NCBI GenBank assembly: GCA_030627405.1
Contig: DAOUSD010000053.1
Coordinates: 1-8,034, forward strand
Source: Deltaproteobacteria bacterium
Lineage (GTDB): Bacteria; Desulfobacterota; Desulfobacteria; Desulfobacterales; ETH-SRB1
DNA: 8,034 nucleotides
Direction of reading: 5' to 3'
A model generated the notes under the pieces. It worked only from the letters and a program-made list of their open reading frames with translations. It had not been told where the DNA came from and searched no databases. The translations under genes were made by a program, and so were the position numbers. Below are positions 6,920-8,034 of this stretch, piece by piece (positions within the stretch are counted from its first letter, which is position 1; each line of letters starts with the position of its first letter).

Positions 6920-6955
6920 TTGGTTTGTTTGGTCGATCTGGTGTATTTGGTCTGG
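6920..6955. repeat. Degenerate 9-bp tandem repeat, four units
   Basis: The units TTGGTTTGT, TTGGTCGAT, CTGGTGTAT and TTGGTCTGG begin at 6920, 6929, 6938 and 6947. Each starts with (T/C)TGGT. The array lies 17 bases beyond the hicA stop codon. It resembles the tail of a minisatellite-like sequence and is not coding as far as I can tell. Confidence 0.55.
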
Positions 6956-6971
6956 CTTGGCGAGGCATGGT

Positions 6972-7190
6972 TTATCTATCAAAAACATCTGCAGGCAAAT
7001 CAAACTTTTTTATCAGATCATCAAGAGCATATGACAAAACAAGCGTCTTTTTGCCATGCGACTTGATGGGATAAGACTTATGTGTCTCTGGATCATAAAA
7101 TTTGGGGTGCCTACCTTTTCCCGTTACATAAACAACGCCGTACCTCTTGAGTATTTTTATTACTTTCCTTAATTCTAGCGGCTTAGGCAT
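6972..7190 (-). CDS. hicA: HicA-family toxin (mRNA interferase)
   Basis: Probable ribosome-dependent or free mRNA-cleaving toxin with a double-stranded-RNA-binding-like fold. The 72 residues follow the HicA pattern: an N-terminal helix (RKVIKILKRYG), a glycine-rich turn with the likely catalytic histidine H28 (GKGRHPKFYD), a second strand ending SHGKKTL at 44-50, and a C-terminal helix (LDDLIKKFDLP). Size is normal for the family. The usual GSH around the catalytic site is replaced by GRH, so activity should not be assumed. The ATG overlaps the hicB stop by eight bases and has no strong Shine-Dalgarno sequence, so translation is probably coupled to hicB. Antitoxin-first order is the less common but well-known arrangement. 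Confidence 0.8.
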   Translation of the reverse strand: MPKPLELRKVIKILKRYGVVYVTGKGRHPKFYDPETHKSYPIKSHGKKTLVLSYALDDLIKKFDLPADVFDR

Positions 7191-7563
7191 AGTTTATTTC
7201 GGCAGTTGACTGCTGGAGATTGTCATTGGAAACAGACTTTAATGATTTCTTTATAGATATCTTCAGACTCCTGGAAGACTGTTTGGTTTCCAATTCATTA
7301 TACATCCTCCAATACTTACCATGTGCTGGATCAAAAATTGTATCAATCGCATCATTTTCTACCGCAGTCAAAACATATTCCTTTATAGAATCAGCTAATG
7401 CTTTTAAAGCGCCTTTCTCATCTTTAGCATGGGAAGAAACTGTAAAATCCAGGCAGCGGGCAACAACCACATCGTTCTCTTTGGCTAATAATATATGTAG
7501 CGCCGGACTTTCCCATACACTGCCGATTTTGAATCTTATTCTTTTTGCTTTTAAACCTTTCAT
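7183..7563 (-). CDS. hicB: HicB-family antitoxin
   Basis: Probable antitoxin binding and blocking HicA. Residues 21-63 show the partial RNase H-like HicB fold: strand ALHILLAKEND, strand VVVARCLDFTVSSHAKD, then helix GALKALADSIKEYV. The C-terminal half (about 64-126) is low in recognisable motifs, with a Lys/Ser-rich stretch at 94-114. I see no clear ribbon-helix-helix or helix-turn-helix, so autoregulation by this protein is uncertain. The ATG is preceded by AGAGG at about five bases. Upstream lies the promoter listed at 7627-7656. The family call rests on fold pattern and on the adjacent hicA. Confidence 0.75.
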   Translation of the reverse strand: MKGLKAKRIRFKIGSVWESPALHILLAKENDVVVARCLDFTVSSHAKDEKGALKALADSIKEYVLTAVENDAIDTIFDPAHGKYWRMYNELETKQSSRSLKISIKKSLKSVSNDNLQQSTAEINYA

Positions 7564-7626
7564 GGCTGCCTCTTATGGTGAGAAATAAAATTTGAGATTT
7601 TTGATTTAGTCCACCGTTATTACTAT

Positions 7627-7656
7627 TAAATATGATAGGATTGGGTACGTTGTCAA
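7627..7656 (-). promoter_or_regulatory. Predicted sigma-70-type promoter of hicB-hicA
   Basis: Minus-strand TTGACA (7651-7656) is a perfect -35 box. CATATT (7629-7634) lies 16 bases on and TATTTA (7627-7632) lies 18 bases on, as alternative -10 boxes. The distance to the hicB ATG is about 65 bases. GGGTACG occurs at 7643-7649, within the spacer, and again at 7671-7677, just upstream; this could be an operator pair. Confidence 0.5.
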
Positions 7657-7749
7657 CTTATATAACCTTGGGGTACGCACTGCGGGGCAAAGTCCGGGTC
7701 GAGCAACATTTAGTATGCAGTTCTCCCATTTTGACCGAATATAAAAGAT

Positions 7750-7800
7750 AGGCTGAAGGTGGAAGACCGAAGGCTGAAGGGTAAAACCAAAGCCACCTTC
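7750..7800. repeat. Short direct and inverted repeats after the TPR gene
   Basis: AGGCTGAAGG occurs at 7750-7759 and 7771-7780. GAAGGTGG (7755-7762) is also the inverse of CCACCTTC (7793-7800), an eight-base stem with a 30-base loop on the minus strand directly after the TPR stop codon. No T-run follows, so it is at best a weak transcript-end structure. Confidence 0.4.
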
Positions 7801-8034
7801 TACATATTTTTACTGATTTCTTTAAGTAGTTCCTTTATCTTATGCTTTCTATCCAGGTCATTTGTATTTAAGGCTTTTTTAAGATGAAATTCGGCATTCT
7901 TAAAATCTCCCTCGTTTTTGTAATATAATCCGAGATAATAATGTGCGTCCGCCATCCTGCCATGCCTGCCATAGACATCGCCAAGAAAATACAGCGCCTG
8001 ATTATAATCCGGATCTTTTTCTATGAGCTTTTCA
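7800..8034 (-). CDS. TPR-containing protein, C-terminal 77 residues (runs off the right edge)
   Basis: The minus-strand frame is open from the window edge to TAG at 7800-7802. It contains about two tetratricopeptide units: one around DPDYNQALYFLGDVYGRHG, and one at DAHYYLGLYY with EGDFKNAEFHLKKAL, ending KELLKEISKNM. TPR units mediate protein-protein contacts. A C-terminal TPR of this kind (DAHYHLG, GDFK-A--H) is seen in BepA-type M48 metalloproteases, but the catalytic part would lie outside the window, so that identity is a guess. Its 3' end was duplicated at 6694-6855. Confidence 0.8.
   Translation of the reverse strand, partial: EKLIEKDPDYNQALYFLGDVYGRHGRMADAHYYLGLYYKNEGDFKNAEFHLKKALNTNDLDRKHKIKELLKEISKNM
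7815..7976. repeat. 162-bp direct repeat, copy 2 (authentic TPR 3' end)
   Basis: Partner of 6694-6855. This copy lies inside an open frame continuing off the window, so it is the likely source copy. Confidence 0.88.

Noticed and set aside
6758..7003. 81-codon minus-strand frame across the 9-bp array and TPR scar
   Set aside because: Its middle only translates the short repeats and it runs out of frame through the TPR scar; not coding.
1..8034. Self-restriction check: GCGGCCGC sites for the NotI-like enzyme
   Set aside because: I found only partial matches (for example near 1202 and 3316), but an eight-base site is expected rarely and this enzyme's target is unknown, so absence says nothing.
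1..8034. CRISPR array, tRNA or rRNA genes, reverse transcriptase of a DGR
   Set aside because: No regularly spaced identical repeats with unique spacers, no cloverleaf or rRNA sequence, and no RT motif (such as a YxDD block) in any coding frame of the window.

Overview
The window reads as accessory DNA from a Gram-negative bacterium, most likely a Desulfobacterota/deltaproteobacterium-like or other environmental lineage. This is an impression from gene style, the mix of NACHT, FGE and RAYT genes, and moderate base composition; no marker gene in the window fixes the taxon. All convincing genes lie on the minus strand, so transcription runs from right to left. The content is that of a small defence island with scars of mobile and duplicated DNA.

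Left part (1-2822): a two-gene restriction-modification operon. The upstream gene encodes a 686-residue DNA methyltransferase (motif I near residue 99, DPPY at 492-495, a cysteine-rich insert between). The downstream gene overlaps it by 20 bases and encodes a compact 226-residue NotI-like endonuclease with four cysteines and an E/D/ExQ active site. A palindrome at 13-31 may terminate the operon.

Middle left (2823-3261): no intact gene. The minus strand holds a decayed fragment of a REP-associated (Y1/HUH) transposase, broken by frameshifts and an in-frame stop. Beside it is a short open frame that runs on from the 3' end of the NACHT gene.

Centre (3262-6438): one large gene for a 1058-residue protein with an N-terminal HD-type domain, a central NACHT ATPase module and a C-terminal formylglycine-generating-enzyme-like (FGE/SUMF1, C-type-lectin fold) domain. 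This is the architecture of a bacterial NLR-like sensor. Its last ~35 codons resemble the variable region of diversity-generating-retroelement targets, but no reverse transcriptase or template repeat lies in the window. A 48-bp imperfect direct repeat lies just after its stop codon and again just upstream of its start, as if a related gene once stood upstream.

Right part (6640-8034): a hicB-hicA toxin-antitoxin operon with a credible promoter. It lies between a 162-bp scar copy (about 88% identical) of a TPR gene's 3' end and the authentic 3' end of that gene, which runs off the right edge. Several short-period degenerate repeats sit in the intergenic spaces.
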